A stretch of DNA of 64,000 bases from Exophiala sp. HKRS030 (GCA_023897205.1 JAHWDD010000006.1:558001-622000); one strand, 5' to 3'; shown: positions 21,858-33,921, counted from the stretch's first letter. Numbers and translations are program-made. The notes: generated by a model from the sequence alone, not told the origin.

Positions 21858-24431
21858 TCAAAGTCTCGCGGAGTTTGTCGAGCCTTTGGTGAGCTGGTAA
21901 TGATAAGTCAGGGAAGAGATGATGCCATTGCTGATCTGCCAGAACGTCACGGTCTTCAGGAGGTCGCAGCTCTCGTGGACGAGACGTTCGACAGAGACGG
22001 TGCCGCGGATCAAGTCGATTTCGAAAGTCGATAGGTCGTGACCAAACGTCCCTTTCAAACAGCAACGGTCGAGGCTGGCGCGGATGTCGCCCCTACACGC
22101 CGGACACCGACCCATGTCCATTGCCTCGTCCGACGGCGACGGCGACCCCAGCCTGAGATCCAGGAAGACCCAGATGGTCAAGGTGGCGATGCACACCATC
22201 AACGCGGCGTGAGGGTTTTTGGGTTTGTCGATCCTCATGTGCACCAAGATGCGAACCGCGTGGACCAACGCCGTCTGGATGCCACCGGGCCGTTCCAACA
22301 TCCAAGACGACAGGCGGTACCTCGTCACGTCAACCTCTCGACTGCTCGCCTTGTACCCTACGAACCCATAAAGGTCCTTGTAGGTGACCTGCATGGACAT
22401 CATGGTACAGTGGTACGCCTGCGAAATCAGTTGTCTGTGGAGAGGCCAAGACTCTTCGAAGCACGGGGTCTGGCACAAGACGTCGTGACACCGCGTGAGG
22501 AGGGCCGTCCATTCCGAAGTAGTAATTCGGGTTTCTTCTTCGTGTGTGTGTTTGTGGTGTAGCCGAGCGAACTTCTTAGATGCTCTGACGTACTCTCCAA
22601 TGTCCTGGGTTATGGCTAGAATTGCAAGGAACCTCGAGAAGCTGCTGAGCGTCGTCATCACGGGGATGTCGTCGTCGTCATCGTCTCTGTATAGTATTTC
22701 GACCCAGTCGTCAAGGCTGAGCGGATTTTGATCAATGTCTAAGGGTAGTGCTGCGCGTGAGTAATTTACCCTTGCAAGACAGGCATAAATCGCACCTTGC
22801 TTTAGACGCTCTGCGTTCCACTCTTTCGCCGTACGTGCTTCCCACAATCCCTCTGGAGCTGGAAGGGGCAATTGACGTGCGCGCAACGTCACCATGGGAG
22901 GCAAATCGTACAAAAGGGACCCTTGCGTGTCAACGGCCTATTGGACCGTTAAAACTATAGTTTTAAAGATGGGAATCAATAAACTCACCCAAACTGCAAA
23001 TATAGTTCTCTTGACCGACTCTCTCCATCTCCAAGCTTCAAGTTCCTCTTCGGATTGCATCCACGTCGTCATGTCTGGTTTGAAGCTTTCACGGTCCAAC
23101 CCCCGCAGTCGTTGTTCTTGCGACATCACGAATACCCCTTTGGCTTTTTGCGCATAGTCCAGCATCTCGTAGCTTTCACTGCAACTGAAGATAACGTGGG
23201 CCAAGAACCTGACTTGCTGATACCAAAGCTCTGTAGCGAGCTCGGTTTCAGTCCCAACCTTGTTCCACCGCGTCAGCCCTGAATGAAGGCAGAAGAAGAA
23301 ACGTAGAGGGCCTTGAAAAGACACTTGGATGACTTACAATACCATCTAGATGCTTGCGCAAGAGCGAGCGCATCAAGCACAGGGTCTGTAGCTGGGTCTC
23401 CCCAAAGAACGACACACCAATTGTACAAACACTCAACACCAGCAAACAATGTTCGCGGTCTGCGTTGAAGCCGGCCTTCGAAAGGATCGGAAAGAGAGGG
23501 GAGAAATTCTCAAAATAGCTTTCAATGAACGAGTTTAGTGAGTCTTGAGACGGTAGCATGACCCTGATCGAGGTATCCGAGCCATGGTAGACGACTTCGC
23601 TCAGCTTCGCATGCAGTCGATCATAACTCGTTCGCACGAGACACGCATGCGGTAGCCAAGACTTTGTTGGCTCGTTGTCGTCACCCTGTTTGATCGTATT
23701 CTGGCATTGTCGAAGTTGATGGTTACTTTTCGGTGGGTTCGTCGAAGGCATTAGAAAATCGATCTCGAGATCAGCAAATTCGGCACACCAAGGAAGCATC
23801 TTGCTAGAAGAGGAACTTGATCTAGGCTGAGATACATCCAGAGGAGTCTCTATCATGCTGTTCCACGGAGAGGGGGTATGATCTGAAGGTGATTCACTCT
23901 GGGCAGGAGGTGGTTCTGCGGGACCGGCCATGCGATCGTACCATTGTCGAATTGAGGGCCCATTGTCATCACAGACTAAAGGGGGGAGAGTTGAAGGAAT
24001 AGGGGATATGTCCTGGGAAGATGGGGGGTGGGCGGGTCTGGAGTAGGTGCACACGCTGCTGCGAAGTCGACAGCGACCGCATGGGTTGCGCCCGTCACAG
24101 CGCTGTTTTTGCCGACGGCATTCCTGACACGCAGACTGTATGCGTTTACGAGTATTGGTGATTCGGACTTGGTTGTCTTCTGCTTGGACCCCGTGCACAC
24201 TTCTGCAATGGCGACCTAGAGCATCCCTGTTGATAGGTCTCGCTTTAGCCGCAACATAATCATCCATCACCTGTCGAATGCATGTACTCACTGTCTGGGA
24301 AAACTGCGGGCACAAAGATTACACTGAAAAGGCCTAATCTGTCCATGTATCATGAGGTGACGGCGAAGGTGGTCTCGTCGGCCGAACACGGCTCCACAAA
24401 AGCTACAAGAGCAATCGAGCAAGAAATCCAT
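21858..24431 (-). CDS. transcription factor with C2H2 fingers plus Zn2Cys6 cluster
   Basis: Four exons on the minus strand encode about 797 residues: 24431..24292, 24226..23343, 23278..22989 and 22937..21858. Finger 1 begins CSFCGAVFGRRDHLRRH. Finger 2 (CNLCARSFPRQDALGRH) is completed by the first splice. A Zn2Cys6 cluster follows (ACQECRRQKQRC, then NPCGRCRLRSSVC), then a Pro/Ser-rich linker and a fungal transcription-factor middle domain (VDTQGSLLYDLPPMV). This combination defines a known Pezizomycotina regulator class. The donor of intron 2 is a non-consensus GTATTG, chosen because it alone keeps the frame, so that join is less certain. The 3' end faces the D-amino-acid oxidase 165 bp away. 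Confidence 0.8.
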
Positions 24432-25839
24432 TGTCTGAAGGAGGAGTGAGCAGATCAAGTACCGACGTGGTGGTCTCGTTGTATCTGAGTAATGCTTAGA
24501 CAAGAACACAGAGCCAGGTTATTGCAATAACGCGAGATCTGGGTTGGTAAGCTAGACTCGTAGGAGAACCAGATTAACTAGTCGCGGGGAAAGCTGCAAG
24601 TTGTTGAAGCATGGGGAGGTGCTTTTCGATACCCCACAAAACTTGTGGACCAAGACGACATAGGTATGGAGTACTCGATGCCTGGATGTCCGTGTCTCAG
24701 CCGAGATGAGCGTCGAACGTCGAGTTACGAGGGACTATCGAGAAGAGATGGGCGGCAAGGACCCCAGGCGGTGTAGCCGAGGCAGTGGGCAAATCGCCCT
24801 AGCGCATAATCTGGTCTCAGTCGCCTCAGGCTCCTGGAGACGGTAGATATGCAGTAGATGGTCAGCCTTGTGCATAAGATAGAAGTTTTCCTGAGAATAG
24901 ACGTGCTGTGTTCCCCAAGTCTACACCGAACCCACCACCTTTGTGCTCAAGCCATAACCTACCCGAGCGACGCCATGGGGGAGAGACACAGATGTTCCCA
25001 GAGACGCCCCCTCCTAATCCCGCCCCTCATCGGAACCGTGCTCCACCATCAACATGCCTAGTATTGTATATACACACACGGACAGTAGAGTTTGCTGGGG
25101 GATTGTTCATAGTAGAAAAACGTCAAACAATATAGTCCTTTTTTGAGAAGCGATTCGTTCTCAACTTCTGAAGATCTGGCAAATAAGCGATCGACTAAGC
25201 AGTGACCCTGAAGCGTAAGGCTGGAGCATGCGGATGGAGACTTGTCACGGACAGTTTTGTTACCCACTCACCCTGTTAGATGAGCAAGGAGAGGAGGATT
25301 TTTGAAGTGCACGACGAGATACTTAACCCATACTCATCTATCGTCCGGCCTACTTGCACTGGAGGGTAGCAAGTTCAAGACCATGAGATGAAGCCTCTCT
25401 AGCTAGAACTTCCTCTTCCGCAAGATGTGATCCCTTCAAGAAGCGGTCAACGGCCTTTCGAGGGACGCTAGGAAGATACATATACTGATCCGGCAAATGC
25501 ATATCGATCTGGCAAGACTTGTATTGATCTGAGGCAAGAACATGAATCAATCAACCTCAACGCACGCAGTGAATTGAATATACCTGGAGAAGAGGCGAGT
25601 CAAAAGCGGCGCCTTTTGAAGCCTGAAGCGTTCAACTCATTGCTTAGGGCGCCAAGAAATCAATTTACCCCCCAAGACCGCGTCGCGTTCGCGCTCAATC
25701 ATGACACCGCGTTCTCATTGATTTACAAATTCCGTCTAAGATCCCAAGACAGATCGCACACAATCCCATCCTCCACCATTGCACGAGTATTTGTTGTTGT
25801 TCAGACTACTAGAAAAGCAAACCTATCTCTGCCGCCACG
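24432..25839. promoter_or_regulatory. 1.4-kb divergent region, C2H2-C6 regulator and PCNA
   Basis: This lies between the start of the C2H2-C6 regulator and the split start codon of PCNA. Short frames are present, but none was supported. It should hold both promoters. The right part (after about 25570) is likely the PCNA 5' leader. Confidence 0.4.
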
Positions 25840-26827
25840 AGTAAGTGTGTCACATTACATGGTTCGATGATTTCTGACTCGTCCGCAGTGTTGGAAGCAC
25901 GTTTAGAACAGGCGGCGATGCTGAAGAAGGTACGAACAGCATGGCTACTTCCAGCCACAAAAGTCTTACAGAACACAGGTCGTCGACGCCATCAAAGATC
26001 TCGTCCAGGATTGCAACTTTGACTGCAATGACTCCGGTGTTGCCTTGCAGGCAATGGACAACTCTCACGTTGCCCTAGTGTCTATGATGCTCAAGGCCGA
26101 AATGTTCTCTCCCTACCGCTGCGATCGAAATATCGCCCTTGGTATCAACCTTAACTCCCTGACCAAGGTGCTCCGTGCTGCACAAAACGAAGACATTCTT
26201 ACCCTCAAGGCCGAGGACGCACCCGACGTCGTCAACCTGGTGTTCGAGAGCAGTGAAACAGACAGACTGAGCGAGTACGATATCAAGTTGATGGACATTG
26301 ATCAAGAGCATTTGGGAATCCCAGACACCGAATACGCTGCCACGATTGAGATGCCCAGCAATGAGTTCGCCCGCATCTGCCGTGATTTGCTGGCCATGTC
26401 AGAATCAGGTACGGGCAACCATGAAATTCCGCCGCAAAACATATTCTAACGATGACAGTCTCTATCGAAGCCAGCAAGGATGGTGTTCGGTTCGCATGTC
26501 AAGGCGACATCGGTAACGGCAGCGTCACCGTGCGGTCACACAGCAACGTTGACAAGCCTGAACAAAATGTCTCGATCCACCTTTCGGAACCAGTCTCGTT
26601 GACCTTCTCTCTGAAATATCTTGTGAACTTCTGCAAAGCCAGCGGGCTCTCATCGAGAGTCAAGCTTTGCCTTTCGCAAGAAGTGCCCCTCTTGGTCGAA
26701 TATACCCTTTCTGGAAGCAGCTTCCTTCGGTTCTACCTAGCTCCCAAGGTATGTCGTAGCACTGGTGCAAAGCCTTTCATCGACGGTATACTAACTACTA
26801 AATCTCTAGATCGGCGATGATGAATGA
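25840..26827 (+). CDS. PCNA: PCNA, DNA sliding clamp
   Basis: Five coding segments give 259 residues, the usual fungal PCNA length: 25840 (single base), 25889..25929, 25979..26408, 26459..26748 and 26810..26827. The start codon is split: A at 25840, then a 48-nt GTAAGT...CAG intron, then TG. The product opens MLEARLEQA and runs through [20 protein letters not shown]-like [19 protein letters not shown] (interdomain connecting loop, binding site for PIP-box partners) and ends APKIGDDE. It forms the homotrimeric ring that holds polymerases and repair proteins on DNA in the nucleus. An ATG inside exon 2 (AAMLKK) would remove the conserved N-terminus and is rejected as the start. Confidence 0.95.
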
Positions 26828-27290
26828 ATGGTGGCATGAAACAAAAGGCGTGATCATGATTTGCTAGACGTAATGAAGTCAGGGCCAAGGAATAATTCGT
26901 GGTTCATGTGGCACGATTGATCCGACCAGTCGTAGAGGAATCTGGAACGATTGCTGAATGGTCGATCTGCTGGATATGATGTGTTAAAGATGATCAACTG
27001 TGCTTTGTTGCTTCGGAGGCGGCGTAATGAGGGAGGCTGTTATCATGGTTAACCAGCCTTATCGGCTTAGATAAGGAACTTTGCGTCATCTCCGAGCGCA
27101 GCCCCAACGTGATCAAATTTCAATGAAAGACTTGTACGAGTATGAAATACTTATGACTCTTTCCAACCACAACAACATAACAGCAATGATAGCATAGACC
27201 TGAGTTACAATCACTTTCAGACACCGGCCTTTTGATTTCGTGTTCGGATATCTGTCATTCCACATCTGCGTCTATGCCGAAGTCGTCAAA
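26828..27290. other. 463-bp gap between PCNA and pyridoxal kinase
   Basis: The gap holds the PCNA terminator and the pyridoxal kinase promoter. An out-of-frame ATG at 27274 precedes the pyridoxal kinase start and opens a short upstream frame. Nothing else is recognisable. Confidence 0.5.
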
Positions 27291-28770
27291 ATGGCCTGTT
27301 CACAGTTGTCAATACCGGAGACAAAAGTGCTAGCCATCGCCAGTCATGTACGAACCCTACCACAAAAAACTTATCCCCTACATGGCTTCTTATGTCTCGC
27401 CTAAGAGAGAAAAATCGATCGCGTAGCTAACGAATATATCAAAGGTTGTATATGGGTAGGTCAAGGCACCATGCGCAGTGTTAGGCGGCAGGCATTGCAC
27501 CAAAAGAAAACTCTTATTGATCCAAGAAATTCGGATGATGCAGATATGTCGGTAACACGATGGCCACATTTGTTATGCAAAGCCTAGGGTGTGATGTTGG
27601 TGCCATCAATACTGTGCAATTTAGTACGTCAACTGACATCCTTGCTCCGACTCCTGGCACCAAGTACGCGTGTTTACGTTGCGCAACGACTTTTATAAAG
27701 CGTGTTGCGACGATACTGCTTCGTTTCTTGTTCTGGATCGACGAGATCTCGCTATGTTTTTACTGACACCTTTTTCCTTTCCTTGCACTGCAGGCAATCA
27801 TACAGGTTATCGCCAATTCAAGGGCCGACGCACACCCGCCGAAGAAATCACCGAGCTCTACAATGGACTGCGCAACTCGTACCTGACGGACTTTGACGTG
27901 CTGCTTTCGGGTTACGCGCCCAGTGCCGAGGTCGTGCAGGCCGTCGGACTCATCGCGCGGGACCTACGATACCGTGCGGCCGTCAAACCGGGACGGTTCT
28001 TCTGGGTCTTGGATCCGGTCATGGGCGACCAAGGCCGGCTCTATGTCGCAGAGGACATTGTGCCGGCGTACAAGCAACTGATTCGTGAGGCGGACTTGAT
28101 CCTGCCCAACCAGTTCGAGGCCGAGTTGTTGAGCGGGCTGAGCATTTCGAGTTTGACCGGCGTGGCGAACGCGGTCCGCGCCCTACACAAAATGTACGGT
28201 ACCAGCCATGTGGTGGTAACGAGCGTCACGGCCGGCGACGCCGCGAAACCCGACGAGGACGACGACGGCTCAAAGGGGAACGGAAACATCCTGACGGTCG
28301 TGGGCAGCAGCAAGACGCGAGACGGCGGCGCGAGGCTGTTCAAGGTCGAAGTGCCCCGGCTGGACTGCTTCTTCAGCGGTACCGGCGACATGCTCGCGGG
28401 TTTGATGGTCGGGAGATTGCGCGAGGCGTGCGCGGAAGCCGACCTGTTGGACCGCGCGAGCTGGATGCCGGATGACAATGTGCCTGCGACGGAATTGCCG
28501 TTGGCCAAGGCCACGGAAAAGGTCCTGAGCAGTATGCACATGGTGCTGGAGAAGACGATGAAGGCGAGGGACGAGGAGATTAGCAAGTTTGGTCAGTCGC
28601 CTGGGGCCAGCGTTGGCGGTGTGGAGGGACTAGGCACCGAGAACAGCGACAGTGAGGCGAAGAGAAGATACCTGGCAGAGACGAAAGCTGCAGAGGTCAG
28701 GGCCGTGAGGAACGCAAAGGACTTGGTCCATCCTGAACCTAGGTACAAGGCCGTCGCCATGGAGGTATAA
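27291..28770 (+). CDS. pyridoxal kinase
   Basis: Four exons encode 374 residues: 27291..27347, 27445..27455, 27544..27623 and 27794..28770. The 11-nt exon 2 is needed to join SH-VVYG-YVGNTM, the conserved opening of pyridoxal kinases, so it is well supported. Family motifs include NTVQFSNHTGY, VLDPVMGDQG, and FFSGTGDMLAGL with the catalytic Asp near residue 245. The reaction is ATP-dependent 5'-phosphorylation of pyridoxal, pyridoxine or pyridoxamine in the B6 salvage pathway (yeast Bud16 type), in the cytosol. A charged region of about 80 residues extends beyond the kinase core. It is tandem with PCNA and convergent with dUTPase. Confidence 0.9.
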
Positions 28771-29114
28771 CGCATCAAATGTGAAAAAGGTCAGGAGCAA
28801 AAAAGAGATGTGGATACTGCACTCGAGATGAAAAGAAATAGAGCATCATACAGTAGATAGATGCTTGGGAGAACAAGCACTTTGCATACTACAGCTTCAA
28901 ACCTGAACCTGAACTCCTTTTTAGTTTGACGTTTTCTCTTTGAGCTCATCGCCGTACAGTGCGGCAAAGTGACTTCTATTCTGTGGTTCGGGCATTTTCA
29001 CACTCGTGACTCCATAATCTTTGTCTATCCTTGATCCTGACGCCTCTGGTGATTGACAATGACAACACCATCCGTCCACCTCATGAATGGGGCATGTATC
29101 ACATACTGGGATTC
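28771..29114. other. 344-bp gap between convergent pyridoxal kinase and dUTPase
   Basis: Two 3' ends face each other here. The region should contain both terminators and no gene was found. Confidence 0.5.
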
Positions 29115-29705
29115 TTAACTGCCTGTACTCCCGAATCCGCCAGCGCCTCTGACACTCTCTTCGAGGTTCTCCACCTCGACAATCTCAGGAGTATATATCC
29201 GCTCGAGGACAAGTTGTGCGACGCGGTCTCCCTTCTTCACCTCGAAATCAACTTCGCTGTGGTTGAACAGAAGCACCTTGACCTCGCCACGGTAGTCCGC
29301 ATCGATGACCCCGGCGCCCGTGTCGATGAAGTTCTTGGCCGCCAGGCCTGATCTGGGTGCGATCCGGCCGTACGTGCCCTCGGGTGTCGCGATGGACAGA
29401 TCGGTAGAGACCAGAGCCTTGCCTCGCGACGGGATGGTGATGGGCTTGGCTGCGTACAGATCGTAGCCGGCGGCGAACGACGATCCCCGCGTCGGAGTCG
29501 TCGCATCCGCGGAGAGTTTCTTGATCAGGAGCGGAGGTTGCGAGGTCGATGTGAGTTTGGGAACGGCGGGGGCTTCTGAAGCCATGTTGTCGTTGTCGTG
29601 GTTGTTGTCGGTTTTGACGCGCTTTGCGAGGGGTGTATTAGGTAGAGACGGTGCCTGGTGATCTCCGTTCCTGCTCTCTAGAGGAGGTGTTGAAGCTCTT
29701 GTCAT
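29115..29705 (-). CDS. dUTP diphosphatase (trimeric dUTPase)
   Basis: A single exon of 196 residues from the ATG at 29705. All five dUTPase motifs are intact: AGYDLYAA at about 79, APRSGLAAK at 116, [15 protein letters not shown] at 130, [12 protein letters not shown] at 159 and [11 protein letters not shown] at 186. The enzyme converts dUTP to dUMP and PPi, which prevents uracil incorporation and supplies dTMP synthesis. The first 55 residues are a poly-Asn/Ser-rich extension with a basic PLAKRVK segment that could act as a nuclear localisation signal. It lies on the opposite strand from PCNA, with pyridoxal kinase between them. Confidence 0.95.
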   Translation of the reverse strand: MTRASTPPLESRNGDHQAPSLPNTPLAKRVKTDNNHDNDNMASEAPAVPKLTSTSQPPLLIKKLSADATTPTRGSSFAAGYDLYAAKPITIPSRGKALVSTDLSIATPEGTYGRIAPRSGLAAKNFIDTGAGVIDADYRGEVKVLLFNHSEVDFEVKKGDRVAQLVLERIYTPEIVEVENLEESVRGAGGFGSTGS

Positions 29706-30834
29706 ACTTTGTGGGTGATTGAAAGTGTGGAAGAGAAAGGTGGCTCAATCATGGACGTGGAGAGAACAAACACGCGTAAAGTGCAAGGGAGCGCGTTCGA
29801 GCAGACGCGGTATGCGGTTGACGTGATTACCTAAGAAACCCGTTACTCTTGGAGAACTCCGAGGATGCTCGGAATATTGATATTCCAGACTCCCTGATCC
29901 CAATTCTTTGATGCCCACAAACATGTCACGGGTGTTTTCCTTTCAACATGATATGACGCTCTCTAGGTTGCGGCTTACTAGTCGACGACCGTCCCTAGCT
30001 GACACTTTAGAACGAATCACCTATACCTGGTAACTAGGAAGGCTGAGTCATTCTATACGAGTAGGCTGGGTACCCCCTGGTCAAGCTATCAACCTTATTC
30101 CCGACCCTGCTGGAAGACGTACCAGAATGCTGGTAATGTACAACCATTGCCGTATCATTTCCGTCAGACTGGCGTGGATTAACAAACTCCTGAATTGACG
30201 GCAATTGATACAGGAATCGCTTCACCCTCATTCCATCGCAAGCAGCATTGCTGAGGAGCGAAACATGTGACACCGGCGTACAAGGCAAGTTTCGGCACTT
30301 CTTTCTCATAGATCTGTTTGTTCTCTGCTATCCGTGATATCTGAGGTCGAGTACTACTTCCGAAAGGTTGAAAGTTAAGAAGTAGGTGAGTGGTTGGAAC
30401 AGGACACTACCGACTGTCCTCGCTCCTTAGTCCTCACTCTCCACTCCTCCCTTGCACGATGTCAATGAGTCGCTGGAACGCGATGGTGATCGAGCCCTGC
30501 AACCAAAAAGTTCAATTCGACGGACTGGACCACCCTAATTTCCGACAGAGATTTCGAGGAAAGTGTGTCAGATGTGACCTCGTGTACCACTATTAAATTC
30601 GGCGAACTCCAGTACGCTACCGAGGCTCAAGAGCCTCGATAGCAAACCTGATCGACGCCAGCATATCATAAACATAAAGAAGTCTGCATGCTCGGCTCTC
30701 TTCTGATTTGACCTCTCCCTTCAACGAAAACATTACAGCTCCGTAATTGTCACGGCAGTGTCTTCCGGAGCTTTCGAGTACTGTCCGATTATATCTTGCG
30801 CAATATACACCGTGGGAAAGTCAGATTGACTACG
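29706..30834. other. 1.1-kb divergent region, dUTPase and acyl-CoA synthetase
   Basis: A spacer between two 5' ends, holding both promoters. Only short frames of no recognisable family are present. Confidence 0.45.
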
Positions 30835-32853
30835 ATGTATTTCCACGGTGATGGCTGCGTTCCCATTCCCAACAAAGACCTTCTTTCTTGGATATTTGAT
30901 GGGCCCAAGTACGATATCGACAAACCTGTAAGGGCCTGTTTCAATATTCCTCGTTCAACCACTGACTTGAGACCCCAAGATCTATTTCGATGCAGCCAAC
31001 CCGTCACGGTCTCTTTCTCAACGGCAGGTACGGACTCTTGTCCGTAAAGTCATTGCAGGCCTAAGGGCTATAGGTTTCAAAGAGGGAGACTGTCTCTGTG
31101 TGACTTCGTTCAACGACGTGGGTGCCGCAGCTTTATTCAATATGTGCACTCGGTTCTGACGTGAGGCAGATCTACTATACCATACTGGTCCTCGGCGTTG
31201 TCGGTGTCGGGGGCATCTTTACAGGGACGAATCCTAGCTATACTCACCAGGAGTTGGTACACCATGTCAAAGTCGCCCGGGTCAAGTACTTCATCTCAGA
31301 GCCTGAGTTGCTTGGACCCATCGAAAAAGCTGCAGCAGCAACGGGCACACCACGCTCCAATATACTGATTTTCGATGTCCACGGCCAAAAGATCACCGAG
31401 GGATATCAGTCCTGGACGACCCTGCTCGCTCACGGCGAAGAAGATTGGATACGATTCGACGATGAGAAGCGCGCAAAGAATACCACTGCCACTCGTCTGT
31501 TTAGTTCGGGGACGACGGGATTGCCCAAAGCTGTCGACCACAGCCACACCAATCTCATTGCCCAGCACACATTGGTATTCGAAAAGTATGCTAAGCCATT
31601 TGAAGTAAGTTTTCGAGAGATTCAGGTCATTCATTACATTTGCCACCTCAGAGGACTGACAGTGGCCAAAGGAACGATATATGCACGCTCTACCCATGTT
31701 TCACGCTTCAACGGTGCCAATGCTACACTTCTCAACGTTTCGGGCCGGCAAAGCTACGTATATCATGCGAAGATACGAACTCGAAGCGTATCTTGCCAAC
31801 ATTGAGAAGTATGGCATTACCCATATGATCGTTGTGCCTCCGGTATGTTATTGTCATGCTCTTCTGCGCGGCCAGTGGGAGTCTTCTGCGACACTCCCGA
31901 AAGTCCTCCCAGATTTACCAGCCAAGCACACCAAAACTGACACGGCTATGTAGATCGTCATTCATATCATCATGAGTCCATTGAGTAATAAGTACTCTCT
32001 CAAAAGTGTACGATCAGCCTGGTGTGGAGCCGCTCCACTGGAAAAGATCACCCAGCGACGCTTCCAGGCACTGCTGGCACCAGATAGCCCAGTCACACAG
32101 GTATGGGGAATGACGGAGCTTACTTGCATTGCCAGCTTGATCAAGTATCCTGAAGCTGACGATACGGGCGCGGTGGGACGGTTGATACCCAACCTGGAAG
32201 CAAAACTGGTCGACGATGATGGTAACAACATCTCGGCGTATGACACCCGCGGAGAACTTCTCGTGCGAGGGCCGACGTTGATCAATGGCTATTTCGACAA
32301 TCCAAAGGCCAACCAGGAGTCCTACGACCACGAAGGCTTCTTCAGGACTGGAGACATTGCTTACTGCGATTCCAAGACGAAGCTGTGGTACATTGTCGAC
32401 CGCAAGAAGGTAAGAAGAAAAATGTCCGATCCCAAAAACGACGTGGAACGAGCCATTTCATATCTGATGCTCTTGTGTTGATTTTTTTAATTTCAGGAAC
32501 TTATCAAAGTGCGTGGATTTCAAGTCGCGCCTCCAGAACTGGAGGCCGTGCTCATGGACCATCCACACCTTGTCGATGCCGCCGTCATCGGTGTCCAAGG
32601 GTCAATCTATGAATCCGAGTTGCCACGTGCGTACGTGGTGCGGCGAGACACCCCCGAAGGAGCTGCCCTCACCGAACAAGACGTCAAGGACCACGTCGCA
32701 GGTAGACTCGCCAAGTACAAGAGACTCGAGGGGGGTGTACGTTTCGTCGACTCCATCCCCAAGAACGCCAGTGGCAAAATTCTGAAGCGAGTCTACCGTG
32801 AGCAGTTCAAGGCAGAGTTGGAAGCGAAGAAGACCAAGAAGGCTAGACTGTAA
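30835..32853 (+). CDS. peroxisomal acyl-CoA synthetase, 4-coumarate:CoA ligase-like
   Basis: Six exons, all in phase 0, encode 549 residues: 30835..30927, 30980..31117, 31170..31604, 31672..31842, 31954..32409 and 32497..32853. The AMP-binding loop FSSGTTGLPKA is at about 188-197. Other adenylation-superfamily motifs are QVWGMTE, GYFDNPKAN, FFRTGDIAY, DRKKELIKVRGFQV and ASGKILKR, with the catalytic Lys at about 525. The fungal 4CL-like subgroup activates medium-chain, phenylpropanoid or secondary carboxylic acids as CoA thioesters. The product ends -ARL, a PTS1 tail, so action in peroxisomes, probably feeding beta-oxidation, is likely. The acid used cannot be told from the sequence. Confidence 0.9.
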
Positions 32854-33921
32854 AATTGTGTGAAAGGCCCGCGGATGTCATCACGTCACCGTGAATTGTG
32901 TGTGTATGTGTGTGGCCTACCAAATGCTCCCCTTTTTCCCCCGGGTCGGTCTTGACAATACATGGCAAAGAACAAGGAAATAGATTGGATGTCTCTGTTG
33001 TTGACTCGCTTCATCTTCAAATGCATAGTTCACAGTGGTTGGTTTTCAAGACCATGGGCCGGCAGAGAGGTGTTACGAATCTAGAGACCAAGCTCCGATG
33101 TGTTGATGTCTTTCTGCCTTTGCCTTGCCATGCCGTGCCTTTCTACGACGAAGCTGATGAGCGTGTCTACACTCTCACACAATGCCCTTCTAACGAGCCG
33201 CCAATTGGCCAACATGTGATGCGGTACGCCCACTTGGGGATTTCTCTCCCATCAAAGCCAACCACCTCCGCCAAACCCATCAGGAAGTTCGAAAACTTCC
33301 GGAGCCGTTCGAGTTACAGATTCTGAGGAGAATTCTGGACCAAAACCTCAGCGGGCCGAATATTCCCCAGCGTATTTGTTCTTTAGATGGCCGAAAATCC
33401 CCCCCCCCCCCCCCTTCATTTCGCACCGAACCGGCCGAGCAACTCGCCATTTCGGGTCCAAACCCTGGATCGTTTTCGGCGAACCGAGACTGCCTCGGTG
33501 AGTCCTTGCTCATGTCACTGTTACGATACAGTACCCGAGTGATGGCCTTGTAGTCATCGTTTGATGAGTCTGCCGTGGCGGTGCGCCCGTGGTTCCCACG
33601 CCGTCAAAAACACGCCCCGTCACGACTGGCCGATGGGTGTCGCTTCTCAGCATGTTGCACCTTCTTCTACAAGTGCTTTACAGGCTCATTGTCGCGGGGG
33701 TAGTCACAGTATCTTTTGAAGGGTTTTATTACTCAAAAACAAAGGCACAAGATCTGTTGAATTTTGAATCCACCTCAGGTAAAAGAGACAGCGGCTTTGC
33801 AAATGGAACAAACCATGTTGAAACATTTTTGCACGTATGTAATTATTCTCCACAACATGGGAATTGTTGTTCTCGGGTGTTTCTTTTCTAGATATGTAGA
33901 AGCTATTTTTCGAACTTGTTT
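32854..33921. other. 1.07-kb convergent gap with a poly-C tract
   Basis: The gap lies between the 3' ends of the acyl-CoA synthetase and the amidase. It contains 16 consecutive C at 33399..33414 and a GT-rich stretch near 32895. A plus-strand frame at 32898..33326 is long but has no recognisable family, so it is left out. Confidence 0.55.

Noticed and set aside
25574..25870. 98-codon frame before PCNA
   Set aside because: It overlaps the PCNA leader and its first intron, and no family fits.
32898..33326. 142-codon frame after the acyl-CoA synthetase
   Set aside because: No recognisable family, and the start region is a GT-rich tract.
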